From: Bacillota bacterium
Lineage (GTDB): Bacteria; Bacillota; Clostridia; Christensenellales; DTU072
Length of the DNA stretch: 64,000 bases
Direction: 5' to 3'
Assembly: GCA_023394875.1 (NCBI GenBank)
Contig: JAEXAB010000001.1
Span: forward strand, 452,567 to 516,566
Part shown: piece after piece, positions 1-7,466 of the stretch
Position numbering within the stretch: position 1 is the stretch's first letter
Layout: each line of letters starts with the position of its first letter
Position numbers and translations under genes: made by a program
Notes under the pieces: generated by a model
What the model was told of the DNA's origin: nothing
Database searches by the model: none
Seen by the model: the letters and a program-made list of their open reading frames with translations, nothing else

Positions 1-876
1 ATGATCTATCCAATGATGATGAAGGTCGATTTCCAAAGTATAAAAAATGTGAAAAATAATCCTAAAGGTTTATATGTAACATGGATAACTAACTGGTTAA
101 TAAAGCCATTTACAATGTATGCTATTGCATATCTATTTTTCTTTGTTATATTCAAAACTTTTATTACTCCAAATTTAGCAACAGAGTATTTGGCTGGTGC
201 GATATTGCTTGGTGCAGCACCTTGTACAGCGATGGTATTTGTTTGGAGTCATTTAACAAAAGGTAACCCTGCATATACAGTTGTTCAAGTGGCAACAAAT
301 GACCTCATCATTTTAATTTTATTTATTCCGATTGTTAAATTACTGCTTGGCGTAAGTAATGTCACTGTTCCTTGGGATACATTAGTATTATCAGTGGTTA
401 TATTTGTAGTTGTTCCACTCTTAGGTGGGTTCCTAACTAGATACTTTGTTATCAAGAAAAAAGGAATTGAGTATTTTGAAAATAGATTCATTAAGAAGTT
501 TGATAATGCAACTGTGATTGGCCTTCTATTAACACTAGTTTTATTATTTATGTTTCAAGGTGAAGTCATTGTTAATAATCCAGTTCATATTTTGCTAATT
601 GCAGTGCCACTTGTACTACAAACATTCTTAATTTTCTTTATCGCCTATGGTGCAAGTAAATGGCTTAAATTACCACATGATATTTCGGCTCCAGCAGGTA
701 TGATCGGAGCTTCAAACTTTTTTGAATTAGCTGTGGCAGTTGCAATTGCTTTATTCGGACTTAACTCTCCTGCAGTACTTGCAACAGTAGTAGGTGTTTT
801 AACTGAAGTACCAGTCATGTTGATATTAGTGAAGATTGCTAATAAAACAAAACACTGGTTTTCAGAAAAAAAGTAA
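1..876 (+). CDS. acr3: ACR3-family arsenite efflux permease, 5' partial
   Basis: This is an ACR3-type arsenite/H+ antiporter that exports As(III) across the cytoplasmic membrane. The 291 visible residues form about eight hydrophobic segments. They include the APCTAMV stretch with the thiolate Cys expected to bind arsenite, the ATNDL motif, and a conserved Glu late in the protein (LTEVPV). Family members are usually about 350 residues, and the visible sequence opens with MIYPMMMKVDF, which is normally internal. The true start therefore lies upstream of the window, and the ATG at base 1 is accidental. The stop overlaps the start of arsC (TAATG), so the two are translationally coupled. Codon use is more AT-rich than in the core genes downstream, consistent with acquired DNA. 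Confidence 0.93.
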   Translation: MIYPMMMKVDFQSIKNVKNNPKGLYVTWITNWLIKPFTMYAIAYLFFFVIFKTFITPNLATEYLAGAILLGAAPCTAMVFVWSHLTKGNPAYTVVQVATNDLIILILFIPIVKLLLGVSNVTVPWDTLVLSVVIFVVVPLLGGFLTRYFVIKKKGIEYFENRFIKKFDNATVIGLLLTLVLLFMFQGEVIVNNPVHILLIAVPLVLQTFLIFFIAYGASKWLKLPHDISAPAGMIGASNFFELAVAVAIALFGLNSPAVLATVVGVLTEVPVMLILVKIANKTKHWFSEKK

Positions 877-1318
877 TGGACAATAAAAATATGAAAAAAT
901 TAAAAGTAGCTTTTATATGTGTTCATAATTCTTGTCGTTCTCAAATGGCGGAAGCAATATCTAAAATCTTTGCTTTTGAAACATACGAAGCATATTCGGT
1001 GGAACTCATATAAAGAATCAAATCAATCAAGATGCTGTTCAAGTAATAAAAGAACTTTATCATGTTGATATGGAACAAACACAAAAATCTAAGTTAATTT
1101 ACTCATTACCAAATATTGATATTATTGTGACAATGGGTTGCGAGGTTGAATGCCCTTATTTACCATCACTACATCGTGAGTATTGGGGTTTAGATGATCC
1201 AACAGGTAAACCAAAAGAGGTATTTATTGAAACGGCAAAAACGATAGAATCTAAAGTAATTCATTTAGTAGACAGAATAAAAAAAGGATTAATTCCATTA
1301 GGTAAAGTGGTGAAATAG
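876..1318 (+). pseudogene. arsC: arsenate reductase (LMW-PTP type), split by a frameshift
   Basis: This encodes a thioredoxin-linked, low-molecular-weight-phosphatase-type arsenate reductase (As(V) to As(III)). The first frame starts at the ATG at 876 and carries the catalytic P-loop CVHNSCRSQ. It runs to AYSVELI and stops at 1011-1013. The rest of the family sequence (GTHIKNQINQDAVQVIKELY, then MGCEVECP and the catalytic Asp loop GLDDPTG) continues in another frame from 1001 to 1318. Loss of one base near 998-1000, where a Gly or Ala codon is expected before Gly-Thr, explains the break. Both resolving cysteines are present. Either the gene is recently inactivated or there is a sequencing error; the sequence alone cannot tell. 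The gene sits between acr3 and the DUF2703 gene with no gaps. Confidence 0.88.
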
Positions 1319-1756
1319 ATGACGACGCTTAAAATTGAGTGGAGACACTTAGATGTTGATGATGAAACTTGCGATAGGTGTTATGACACTGGCGAAAATT
1401 TATTTCATGAAGTAAAAAGGCTTAATAAAGTTTTAGTGACAAAAAATATCTCTATTAAGTTAATCGATACTAAATTGTCTGCTCATGATGTTTTACAGTC
1501 AAATACTCTTTTAATCAATGATGTTCCAATAGAAAATATAATCGATGTAAAAGTTTCAACTAATTATTGCAAATCATGCTCGTCTATAATAGGTAAAGAT
1601 TCATATTGCAGAACTGTTATATTTGATGGAAATGAATATGAAGATATTCCTGCTAAAGCTATACGACAAGCTGTTTATAAAATATTAGGATTAGAAGAAA
1701 CTGTCAATGAACAAAAAGGTCAGTATTGTTGTTGCAAAGGTAGTAATTGTTGTTAA
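1319..1756 (+). CDS. DUF2703-family Cys-rich protein of the ars operon
   Basis: A 145-residue protein that I recognise as the DUF2703 family, often found beside arsenic resistance genes; its biochemical role is not established. Visible features are an N-terminal IEWRHL followed by a CDRC pair, a central CKSC pair, a small thioredoxin-like alternation of strands and helices, and a Cys-rich tail (CCCKGSNCC). The nine or more cysteines suggest metalloid or metal binding, which is inference. Its ATG follows the arsC stop codon immediately, so it belongs to the same transcript. It is the last gene before a strong terminator. Confidence 0.8.
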   Translation: MTTLKIEWRHLDVDDETCDRCYDTGENLFHEVKRLNKVLVTKNISIKLIDTKLSAHDVLQSNTLLINDVPIENIIDVKVSTNYCKSCSSIIGKDSYCRTVIFDGNEYEDIPAKAIRQAVYKILGLEETVNEQKGQYCCCKGSNCC

Positions 1757-1814
1757 GTTTATAACTGCTGTTTAGGGGTGCGTAATTGTATTAAAATAGG
1801 TAATCAAAGCTAGA

Positions 1815-1846
1815 TAAAAAACAGTCCTTATAAGGGGCTGTTTTTT
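1815..1846 (+). terminator. Rho-independent terminator of the ars operon
   Basis: An inverted repeat with arms AAAAAACAG and CTGTTTTTT encloses a CCTTATAAGG core and runs into a T tract. It lies 60 bases after the DUF2703 stop. Confidence 0.85.
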
Positions 1847-1866
1847 AATCTGTAGAATACTTTAAT

Positions 1867-2017
1867 GGGGATTCGAACGGGCAAATTTAAGAAATGCCTA
1901 GTAGGCTTTTCGTTTTGCCCCGGCGAGATAGCAACCAGAGAGGCAAGCAAAGCTATGCTTTGCTTAGTGACACAACACCGTTGTGGCATTGCGGCGCGAT
2001 TCCCCTTATCTCCACCA
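1867..2017. other. Hairpin-rich tRNA-like stretch, possible att remnant or structured RNA
   Basis: The stretch opens with GGGGATTCGAAC (1867-1878), like the 5' half of a T-arm. It closes with GATTCCCC TTATCTCC ACCA (1998-2017), like the 3' half of a T-arm plus acceptor stem and CCA end. Between them are strong hairpins: arms GGGCAAA (1879-1885) and TTTGCCC (1914-1920) enclosing GCC/GGC; a perfect 9-bp stem AAGCAAAGC/GCTTTGCTT (1945-1965); and CACAAC/GTTGTG (1971-1985). No complete tRNA cloverleaf can be drawn. It could be a tRNA or tmRNA 3'-end attachment-site remnant next to acquired DNA, a palindromic repeat, or an unrecognised RNA. A 68-codon reading frame crossing it is judged spurious. 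Confidence 0.4.
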
Positions 2018-2119
2018 ATACAAAGGAAGTGAAGGTTATATGCATGGTGACAGTTTGGAACTTGTATTTGCCGATAAAGTTGAGTAAAATGTTAATATAA
2101 CCAATTGGAGGTTTGACCA

Positions 2120-3082
2120 ATGAAGAATTTATTTGACTTTGCAACGAAAGAATTATCACAAGATGCTTTTTTGCGCTGGCTTTTTGAGAGTTACAACGAT
2201 AACGATTTACAATATTCGATAAGGATATTACTTGCAGAATTTTGCGATTTACAAGATGATGAAGAAATTAAGAGTATTAAGACTTGGGCACAACGGGCAA
2301 AGATTGATATTTCAGTATGGATTGATACAAACAAAAGAAATATTTCTCTTTTTATTGAAGATAAGGCTTTTACAGGCGAACATAACCAACTCTTAAAATA
2401 CAATAATAAAATTGATAAATATAAAGATAGGGAAATATATAAGGTTTTTTACAGAACATCGCTGTTATCATCTTGGGATAAAGAAGCAACAAGTGTTGCA
2501 AATTGGAAAAGTTACGGAATTATTGAGTTGTCAAATATCTATCAAAAGTGCAAGGAAACCAATAATGTTATTCTGCAACAATATATAAATTATCTGCAAA
2601 ATATTTCCTTGTTAGTGCAAAACACTAAAAAACCTTTAACGAGTAATGGACGAGAAGATTGGTTAAAGTGGGAATCGTATTTCAACACAATAATACTACC
2701 TAATTTCAAATCGCACTATCCACAATCTTGGGCTGGAAAAGCTGGACAATATCCTTATGTTATTTTAAAAATTCAAAAAGAAAGATGTTCTCCATATTTG
2801 GAAATACGCAGTAGGAGTTGTTGCAATAATGATTTCACCGCTTTAATACTTTGTTATGGAATAACAGATTTTTCGCCGCAACAGAGCATTATTGAAAAAA
2901 TATATGCTGACGAATTTTTCGAATGTAAGTATTTGAGACATAAAAACGGTGCCACACCAAAGCAAATAGGCAAATATGTTACACATGACATTGATACAGA
3001 TGAAAAATTCATAGCTGAGATAACTAGATGTATTGAATATTATTCAGAAATATTAATCTTGTGGGATGAATATAGTAGTTGA
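2120..3082 (+). CDS. PD-(D/E)XK nuclease superfamily protein (PDDEXK_4-like)
   Basis: A 320-residue protein of the PD-(D/E)XK nuclease fold. The N-terminus (FDFATKELSQDAFLRWLF) matches the usual opening of the PDDEXK_4 group. Around residues 70-95, DISVWID is followed by LFIEDKAF, giving the D-x(n)-E-x-K catalytic pattern, and then by the conserved helix GEHNQLLKY. The C-terminal 150 residues are mixed alpha/beta without a motif I know. Such proteins are often found singly on accessory DNA; a DNA-cleavage or defence role is inference. The start has a good RBS (GGAGG, 2106-2110). It stands alone after the tRNA-like stretch, and its low GC suggests transfer. Confidence 0.8.
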   Translation: MKNLFDFATKELSQDAFLRWLFESYNDNDLQYSIRILLAEFCDLQDDEEIKSIKTWAQRAKIDISVWIDTNKRNISLFIEDKAFTGEHNQLLKYNNKIDKYKDREIYKVFYRTSLLSSWDKEATSVANWKSYGIIELSNIYQKCKETNNVILQQYINYLQNISLLVQNTKKPLTSNGREDWLKWESYFNTIILPNFKSHYPQSWAGKAGQYPYVILKIQKERCSPYLEIRSRSCCNNDFTALILCYGITDFSPQQSIIEKIYADEFFECKYLRHKNGATPKQIGKYVTHDIDTDEKFIAEITRCIEYYSEILILWDEYSS

Positions 3083-3347
3083 ACTAAGTTTTTGCCATAT
3101 ATCAAAAAGCATTTATACTATGTATCGACTTAATTGCTCCATCAAATATCGACAAACTGTTTATGGCTTGTCTTTTTATACTTTTTCCTCTTCACTCTTT
3201 ACTCTTCACTTCAATTTTCACGATTCACTCATATTTTATTTAGGGAGAATTATGTATAACTGTCCATTGATAGCAAAATCGAAAGATATCGTTTTGCCCT
3301 AGGTATAAATTCAAATAAAATCTAGTATTTATACACAAAATAGTGTA
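3083..3347. other. AT-rich intergenic stretch without a convincing gene
   Basis: It contains a T-rich run with imperfect direct repeats of the type TTTACTCTTCACTT around 3190-3225. A 16-codon frame at 3252 follows AGGGAG and ends in a hairpin (arms GCAAAA and TTTTGC, about 3272-3297). A 78-codon reading frame that crosses the stretch has no RBS and low-complexity composition. Nothing here is called as a gene. Confidence 0.5.
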
Positions 3348-3363
3348 GTATATAGTTATATAC
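3333..3363 (+). promoter_or_regulatory. Nested palindromes at the promoter of the glutaredoxin-like gene
   Basis: Two inverted repeats sit just upstream of the gene at 3384. One is ACAC-N6-GTGT (3333-3346) and the other is GTATAT-AGTT-ATATAC (3348-3363). The second covers a TATAGT -10-like hexamer (3351-3356), with a weak TTATAC -35-like element 16 bp upstream. This layout suits repressor binding over the promoter; the regulator is unknown. Confidence 0.4.
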
Positions 3364-3383
3364 CAATGTTAAAGGGAGATCAT

Positions 3384-3650
3384 ATGAAAGAACTTACGAT
3401 GTTTATTATAAAAGCTTGCCCTCACTGCGTTCTTGCAAAAAAACATATTGCTCAACTTTGCAAGGAAGATGCCCGCTATGGCTCTGTAAGAATCCATGAA
3501 ATTGATGAGCGCGAGCAAAGCGCGTTGGCAAATTCGTATGACTATTGGTACGTGCCTACCTTTTATCTCGGTGAAAAAAAGCTATTCGAAGGTCATGCAG
3601 AATATGAAGATATTAAGAAGGTGCTGGATTGCGCCCTGCTTTCTGAGTGA
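3384..3650 (+). CDS. Glutaredoxin/thioredoxin-fold protein with CPHC motif
   Basis: An 88-residue thioredoxin-fold protein. The strand MKELTMFIIKA leads into the redox motif CPHC (residues 12-15), followed by the helix VLAKKHIAQL. It has the cis-Pro loop YVPTFYLG and a final helix, so the fold is complete and of glutaredoxin size. It is likely a cytosolic thiol oxidoreductase; the partner is unknown. The start at 3384 is preferred over the in-frame ATG at 3366 because AAGGGAG lies 6 bases ahead of it. It is followed 25 bases later by the VOC gene and is probably cotranscribed with it. Confidence 0.85.
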   Translation: MKELTMFIIKACPHCVLAKKHIAQLCKEDARYGSVRIHEIDEREQSALANSYDYWYVPTFYLGEKKLFEGHAEYEDIKKVLDCALLSE

Positions 3651-3675
3651 TTTATAAATAAGGATGGGTATAGAA

Positions 3676-4047
3676 ATGAAATTTAGAATGATACACGAAA
3701 ATTATAACGTAAAAGACCTTAATGCTTCTCTTGAATTTTACAAAGAAGCCTTAGGGCTAAATGAAGTACGCCGTATTAATGCTCCGGACGGATCGTTTAA
3801 TATTGTCTTCCTGTCTAATAGCGAAAGTGATTTTGAATTAGAACTCACTTGGCTTCGCGATATGGACCGCCCGTATAATCTTGGCGACGGTGAGTTCCAT
3901 CTTGCTTTCAAAGTTGATGATTTTGAGGCGGCTTATGCAAAGCATAAAGAAATGGGCTGTATTTGCTACGAAAATCCTTCTATGGGACTCTATTTTATTA
4001 GTGATCCCGATGGATACTGGCTGGAAATAATCCCAACTAAAAAATAG
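3676..4047 (+). CDS. VOC/glyoxalase I-family protein (lactoylglutathione lyase-like)
   Basis: A 123-residue vicinal-oxygen-chelate protein resembling lactoylglutathione lyase. It has two beta-alpha-beta-beta-beta modules. Candidate metal ligands sit at the usual places: His in MIHENY near the N-terminus, Glu in FELELTW, His in GEFHLAF and Glu in YWLEIIP at the end. Conserved FYKEALGL and ISDPDGYWLE segments are intact. This retains all four glyoxalase-type metal ligands, so methylglyoxal detoxification is plausible, with the thiol cofactor unknown in this host. The start at 3676 fits AAGGA 12 bases upstream better than the ATG at 3664, which nearly touches the RBS. Confidence 0.82.
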   Translation: MKFRMIHENYNVKDLNASLEFYKEALGLNEVRRINAPDGSFNIVFLSNSESDFELELTWLRDMDRPYNLGDGEFHLAFKVDDFEAAYAKHKEMGCICYENPSMGLYFISDPDGYWLEIIPTKK

Positions 4048-4130
4048 GAAGCTTTTTCTCTTGGCCGATTTTGGGAAGTAATAAATAATAGTGAATAGTG
4101 AAAAAGTGTGTATATTTATTATAATATGCA

Positions 4131-4165
4131 AAAAGGCTGTACCTTTACGGTACAGCCTTTTTTTT
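4131..4165. terminator. Bidirectional terminator
   Basis: A perfect stem of AAAAGGCTGTACC and GGTACAGCCTTTT with loop TTTAC is flanked by A and T runs. It lies between the VOC gene (plus) and the AOR gene (minus) and can serve both. Confidence 0.9.
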
Positions 4166-4177
4166 ATGTACTTCTGT

Positions 4178-5950
4178 TTAATTAAATTTTTCGTCTTTAT
4201 ACTTCTCTAGAAGTTGCTGGTTTTTATTATAGAACATTTGTACTAACTCTTTTACGATATTGGGATCTATCTTGCGCCTCATGCCGTCTGTTTCCAATAT
4301 GCGCTTAGGAATCTTTACGTTGCACTCGTTAAAGCCAAGCTTTCTCTTTATGCGAAGTTTTGTTGCATAAATTCTTTCCGAAGTCTCGTTAAGCTGTTCT
4401 TCCGTCATTTCTATGCCTACCGCAGCCAATGCTTTTAGTATGGTGGGGTTATCATACAAACCGCGGGCAAACAGACAGCCTATCATAGAGTTTATTATAT
4501 TTCTATTTACTTCTTCTTTGAAGATGTTATCAACAAGATTATCTTTATTGAATTCTTTCGTCATCTTTTGGTCTAAAGAATAGCCGCCGTTATCTAAATG
4601 AGAGTGCCTTGCGCCGCAAACGTAACCGACAATAGAGCCATAGCCTGTATGGTATTGGGGCATTTCGTTTTTTGCTATCTGCAAACCAAAGTCCGCACCG
4701 CCGTATTTTGCGGTTACCTCGCTGACGCCGTTTGCCAATGCTCTGTAAAATTCTGTCTTGTATTCCCCCATTTTGCGCATAACTTTTATATAGGTTTCTT
4801 TATCGCCGAATTTTAGGGGCATTTGGGTATCTACGTCGGTAATTATTCCCTTATCGTATGCTTCGGTAGCCCAGGATAGACAACAGCCGGCAGCGATAAC
4901 GTCAAAACCTATTTCTTCCGCCTCCGAAATAAGCTCTAGAATATCGTCTGTATTATCTACGCCGATAAGAGAACCAAAAGCGGAAATAAGCTCGTAATCG
5001 TAAGAAACATGATAGCTTTCGTAATCATATCCTTCTGCAAACTGCCTTCTTACCTGACCTATATGGATACAGCCTATGGGACAACCTACGCAAGCTACCT
5101 TTCGCACTAGGTTTTTTTCGGCAAACTTTTCGCCCGAAATTTCTTCTACGCTCTCAAATTCTGTTTGTTGCAAGTTTCTAGTGGGCAAAGAACCAATATA
5201 GTTAAGAACTTTTACATTTATTGCGGTGCCTAGATCGTGATACTTGCTCATAACAGAAGTGGTGGTAACTTTGTCATAAAGTTCTCTGTACGTTGTAAAG
5301 TATTTTTTTAAGTCGGGGATGTTGCGGGTGCTGTCTCCTGCCGTAACCTGCATTGCTTTAAGGTTCTTACTGCCGAAAGTAGCGCCCAATCCCATACGGC
5401 CGAAATGGCGGTATGTATCTACGTTAACATTGGCAATCTTACTCATCTTTTCGCCGGCAGGACCAATTCTTATAATGCTTCTCTTGCCGCTTCCGCCCTC
5501 TACGGTACGGATAAACTGTCCAACCGATTCTGCGCCGATACCTGCAAAAGACCTCGCATCTTTGATTTCTACGTTGTTATCCGATATAACAATATAACTT
5601 AGTTTTTGCGCTCTACCCGTAATAACAACTGCATCGAAGCCTGCGTTAAAGAAGGTATAAGCAAGACGACCGCCCGCATAGCTTTCGCCCAACTCTCCTG
5701 TAAGCGGAGAAATAAACATCGCTACAGTTTTGGTCATTACCGGAAATACTGAGGAAACTGCGCCAATAGCAAATATTATTGGTTGCTCGGGGTCAAGCGG
5801 ACTTTTATCGGCTTTCATGTTTTCTTCCAATAACCTGCTCGCAACACCAACGCCGCCTAGATATTTCTTCAAATCCTCGCGCATGTCAATCTTTACTTTT
5901 TTGGACGTTAAATCTATATAAACTACTTTTACGAATTTTTCATTAAGCAT
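4178..5950 (-). CDS. Aldehyde:ferredoxin oxidoreductase family (tungstopterin enzyme)
   Basis: A 590-residue AOR-family enzyme expected to carry a tungsten (or molybdenum) bis-pterin and one [4Fe-4S] cluster, oxidising an aldehyde or related substrate with ferredoxin as acceptor. The N-terminal domain (YIDLTSKKV, YLGGVGVASRLL) and the pterin-binding segment (GAVSSVFPVMTK, ESYAGGRLAYTFFNAGFDAVVITG) are typical. The cluster ligands are CVGCPIGC near residue 288 and the distant Cys in SMIGCLFARG near 490. The length is close to the family's usual 600. It overlaps by 8 bases the upstream polyferredoxin gene, an arrangement known for AOR-family enzymes that feed electrons to a dedicated ferredoxin. 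The substrate cannot be told from sequence, and no tungstate transporter or pterin genes are nearby. Confidence 0.9.
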   Translation of the reverse strand: MLNEKFVKVVYIDLTSKKVKIDMREDLKKYLGGVGVASRLLEENMKADKSPLDPEQPIIFAIGAVSSVFPVMTKTVAMFISPLTGELGESYAGGRLAYTFFNAGFDAVVITGRAQKLSYIVISDNNVEIKDARSFAGIGAESVGQFIRTVEGGSGKRSIIRIGPAGEKMSKIANVNVDTYRHFGRMGLGATFGSKNLKAMQVTAGDSTRNIPDLKKYFTTYRELYDKVTTTSVMSKYHDLGTAINVKVLNYIGSLPTRNLQQTEFESVEEISGEKFAEKNLVRKVACVGCPIGCIHIGQVRRQFAEGYDYESYHVSYDYELISAFGSLIGVDNTDDILELISEAEEIGFDVIAAGCCLSWATEAYDKGIITDVDTQMPLKFGDKETYIKVMRKMGEYKTEFYRALANGVSEVTAKYGGADFGLQIAKNEMPQYHTGYGSIVGYVCGARHSHLDNGGYSLDQKMTKEFNKDNLVDNIFKEEVNRNIINSMIGCLFARGLYDNPTILKALAAVGIEMTEEQLNETSERIYATKLRIKRKLGFNECNVKIPKRILETDGMRRKIDPNIVKELVQMFYNKNQQLLEKYKDEKFN

Positions 5951-6362
5951 CGTCGCCTTCCTCCATGCTAAGACAGTTATGCGGACAGAATTTTACACAC
6001 GTACCGCATTGGTTGCAAACTATAGGATATTTGTAACCGCTTACAAAATGGATTGCCTTTGCAAAACAAGCTGCTTCGCATTTTTTGCACCCTATGCAAT
6101 GGGACTTGTTAAGTTTAACCCCGCCACCCTCTCTTTTGGTTAGAGCGTCTGTGGGACAAACTTCTGCGCAGGCAGGTGTATCTGTGTTGCATCCGCGGCA
6201 ATGGGTTGCGAAATAACTACTGCTAAGGCCTCCCAAAGTACGAATCCTTATAGCCGACATATTGTCGCTTAACGACTGATGATTAACTGTAGCGCATACT
6301 CTCTGACAAGAAAAGCATCCGATACATTTATTAATTGCGTTAGATTTCAGATGTTTTGACAT
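5943..6362 (-). CDS. Polyferredoxin partner of the AOR (four 4Fe-4S motifs)
   Basis: A 139-residue iron-sulfur protein with Cys groups for about four [4Fe-4S] clusters: CIGCFSCQRVC near the N-terminus, CRGC...CAEVCP in the middle, CIGCKKCEAAC, and CNQCGTCVKFCP near the C-terminus. It resembles the electron-transfer subunits encoded with AOR-family oxidoreductases (the E. coli YdhY/YdhV pairing is the family precedent I know). It has no signal peptide, so it is cytosolic. It is first in the two-gene operon, with AGAGGA 7 bases before the ATG, and its 3' end overlaps the AOR start. Expression is probably set by the palindrome just upstream. Confidence 0.88.
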   Translation of the reverse strand: MSKHLKSNAINKCIGCFSCQRVCATVNHQSLSDNMSAIRIRTLGGLSSSYFATHCRGCNTDTPACAEVCPTDALTKREGGGVKLNKSHCIGCKKCEAACFAKAIHFVSGYKYPIVCNQCGTCVKFCPHNCLSMEEGDDA

Positions 6363-6384
6363 AAATCCTCTTTGGTTATATTTA

Positions 6385-6402
6385 GTGATAATATTTTATC
6401 AC
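6385..6402 (-). promoter_or_regulatory. Palindromic operator and promoter of the AOR operon
   Basis: The inverted repeat GTGATAA-N4-TTATCAC lies 23 bases upstream of the ferredoxin start. On the minus strand it overlaps a TAAAAT -10-like element with TTGTTA about 16 bp upstream. The half-site resembles CRP/FNR- or Rex-type half-sites but matches neither consensus exactly, so the regulator is unknown. Confidence 0.55.
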
Positions 6403-6669
6403 AATAACTTTTTATAACAAACACATATATATATGCATTTTGTGTAATAAAAAAGTAAATTGGTCTCTCAAATTTTGGCAGATAGGAGCTTTTTGACTTT
6501 CCATCAAATAAAAAAGCTTGAAAACTCTGTATGAACCTTTTCTTTTAAGTTGCTGGAAGTGTTCCCATATTACACACAATGGGAGCGAATAAGCTCGCCC
6601 CCATTGTATATATTTTAGTTGTTTTGTGCTTGTTTGTAAGTACAAAATTTTAACTATAATTAAATCTCG
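6403..6669. other. Intergenic stretch with one long hairpin
   Basis: No gene is called. A stem-loop with arms ACAATGGG (6576-6583) and CCCATTGT (6600-6607) contains an inner GAGC/GCTC stem. It lacks a clean U tract on either strand, so it is not a classic terminator. It resembles in plan the hairpin at 41606-41646. The 77-codon minus frame here has no RBS and atypical composition. Confidence 0.5.
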
Positions 6670-7071
6670 CTAAGCCTCTTCTTTTACGTTTTGAATATAT
6701 ATTTTTTTGTTATCTATAATTCCGCTGCTTGTTTTTTCGGACGTATAGGATAAGGATTTGGTTTGACCGGGCGACAAAGTAACCTTTTCTTTTGAACTTA
6801 CCGAGTTCATATTAAATACGTCCCCTCCCCTATAACTGTATACCACTTCAAAACTAAGGGTCTTATTGGTTGTGTTTTCCACTACACCGCTATATTTAAG
6901 CGTTTTCCACTTGTCACCTGAATTCGTGCCAGACTGTACCTCGTTTTTTACGATTTTTACTTTGCTCAATTTAATGCCGTCGACAACAACGGCGTTCTCC
7001 CTGCAGCCTACTAAAAGAAACATGGTTAGAATAATAACTACAAACAAAACTATTGCGCATACTTTTTTCAT
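6670..7071 (-). CDS. Small lipoprotein with FxLYD-like domain
   Basis: A 133-residue predicted lipoprotein. It has a short basic start (MKKVCA), a hydrophobic signal and lipobox LLVGC at about residue 23, so it should be lipid-anchored on the outer face of the membrane. The mature part is a beta-rich domain (VKNEVQSGTN, LKYSGVVENTTNKTLSFEVVYSY) of the FxLYD kind seen in Gram-positive lipoproteins; the function is unknown. The start at 7071 is chosen over the in-frame ATG at 7095 because AGGAGGGAG lies between them at proper spacing and the signal peptide then begins normally. Confidence 0.75.
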   Translation of the reverse strand: MKKVCAIVLFVVIILTMFLLVGCRENAVVVDGIKLSKVKIVKNEVQSGTNSGDKWKTLKYSGVVENTTNKTLSFEVVYSYRGGDVFNMNSVSSKEKVTLSPGQTKSLSYTSEKTSSGIIDNKKIYIQNVKEEA

Positions 7072-7398
7072 AATACTACTCCCTCCTAAATTCATTTTTG
7101 AGCCTATTGTTTATCACAAAACGCCCGTTATGTCATTATTTGTTTGGCGCGACTAAAAATTATTTCCGCAGAAAATTATTAATGTTTATTTTATTATATT
7201 ATACTCTAGTCAGTAATTCAATATCTTTTGGAAATCGGTCGAAACAGTTATTTTCAGGTCCTCTTTTTTCTAAAATTTCTATTAACCGAACCGTATTGTT
7301 TCGTCGTTGGAAAATCGGAAAATACATATGGGGCTCTTGATTTTGTTATTTTTTATGCCCGAAGGAGAAGACATACTGCTGCGTAAGTTCTCTGACTA
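7072..7398. other. Intergenic stretch holding two promoters, no gene seen
   Basis: It carries the minus-strand promoter of the lipoprotein gene with a leader of about 115 bases. The remainder up to the plus-strand promoter is AT-rich and shows no RBS-supported frame or strong hairpin. Confidence 0.5.
7193..7221 (-). promoter_or_regulatory. Candidate promoter of the lipoprotein gene
   Basis: Read on the minus strand, TTGAAT (7221-7216) and TATAAT (7198-7193) are 17 bp apart. Confidence 0.5.
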
Positions 7399-7427
7399 TT
7401 GTAAATAAATAATGCTAGTTGTATAAT
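7399..7427 (+). promoter_or_regulatory. Promoter of the flavodoxin-fold oxidoreductase
   Basis: TTGTAA (7399-7404) and a perfect TATAAT (7422-7427) are separated by 17 bp, 40 bases ahead of the start at 7467. Confidence 0.7.
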
Positions 7428-7466
7428 TAAAATATGGCATAAAAGTTGGCTTTAAGGAGAAAAGTT

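Noticed and set aside
1867..2017. Calling the stretch a tRNA or tmRNA
   Set aside because: Only T-arm and acceptor halves are visible; D-arm and anticodon arm are missing, and no resume ORF of a tmRNA is clear.
1894..2100. 68-codon plus-strand reading frame
   Set aside because: It is read through the hairpin cluster and tRNA-like ends, without an RBS or family; composition reflects structured DNA.
3066..3302. 78-codon frame after the nuclease gene
   Set aside because: It overlaps the nuclease end, has no RBS, and is low-complexity.
4080..4110. AATAGTGAATAGTGAA repeats as an operator
   Set aside because: Short purine-rich slippage repeats between a stop codon and a terminator, with no adjacent promoter.
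5319..5597. 92-codon frame opposite the AOR gene
   Set aside because: It is the antisense of a strongly conserved enzyme.
6412..6645. 77-codon minus-strand frame
   Set aside because: No RBS; it lies across the hairpin at 6576-6607 and has no recognisable domain.
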